This document shows positions 12,919 through 12,919 of a stretch of DNA of 12,919 nt, piece by piece; the stretch's first letter is position 1, and each line of letters starts with the position of its first letter. Location of the stretch: contig JAILNY010000025.1 of NCBI GenBank assembly GCA_024691105.1, positions 1-12,919 of the forward strand, given 5' to 3'. Made by a program: the position numbers and the translations under genes. The notes under the pieces are model-generated. The model was not told the DNA's origin. It saw only the letters and a list, made by a program, of their open reading frames with translations, and made no database searches. Source of the stretch: Treponema sp. (GTDB lineage: Bacteria; Spirochaetota; Spirochaetia; Treponematales; Treponemataceae).

Positions 12919-12919
12919 A

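Overview
The window looks like chromosome from a host-associated spirochete, most likely a Treponema of gut or rumen type. The basis is the RpoC sequence, whose stretch after the NADFDGD active-site motif (THAAQMECWTLMLSARN) matches treponemal RpoC as I remember it, together with the moderately AT-rich composition. This is recognition from memory, not a search. No rRNA, tRNA, CRISPR array, transposase or integrase is visible.

Left part (1-4900, all plus strand). The window opens inside a sugar isomerase of the L-fucose/L-arabinose isomerase family (2-1033, 5' end missing). A 350-bp gene-free stretch follows (1034-1383). It is rich in inverted repeats, carries three copies of AGTTCAACC, a set of mutually exclusive hairpins, a terminator-like hairpin and a near-consensus promoter. 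That promoter sits almost on top of the start codon of a LacI-family repressor (1384-2412), which probably senses a sugar. Next come a TrmH/SpoU-type RNA 2'-O-methyltransferase (2438-3211), a YfcE-type metallophosphodiesterase (3237-3776) and an SPFH/prohibitin-like membrane protein with its own promoter (3900-4820). A strong bidirectional intrinsic terminator closes this part (4853-4895).

Middle part (4900-9850). This is a more AT-rich accessory region of mostly unknown genes. One plus-strand polytopic membrane protein (4923-5501) faces six closely spaced minus-strand genes, read from 9850 down to 5505. In transcription order these encode a small membrane protein, a secreted or membrane-anchored DUF4846 protein, a soluble protein with a CxCxxC cluster, a soluble acidic protein overlapping it by ATGA, a five-helix membrane protein, and a secreted 418-residue protein. 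The last two share a nearly identical start region at DNA level. The spacing suggests one transcript. The mix of envelope and cytosolic products suggests an envelope-linked function, but no function can be assigned.

Right part (9894-12919). The C-terminal two thirds of RpoC (RNA polymerase beta') lies on the minus strand, with tandem stop codons and its own intrinsic terminator. The ribosomal genes rpsL and rpsG, which often follow rpoC, are absent; the unknown cluster sits there instead.

The points most worth checking are the unknown six-gene cluster, the duplicated gene-start cassette inside it, the apparently leaderless genes in the left half (lacI-type, trmH-type and the 4923 membrane protein), and the switch-like pairing potential upstream of the LacI-type repressor.
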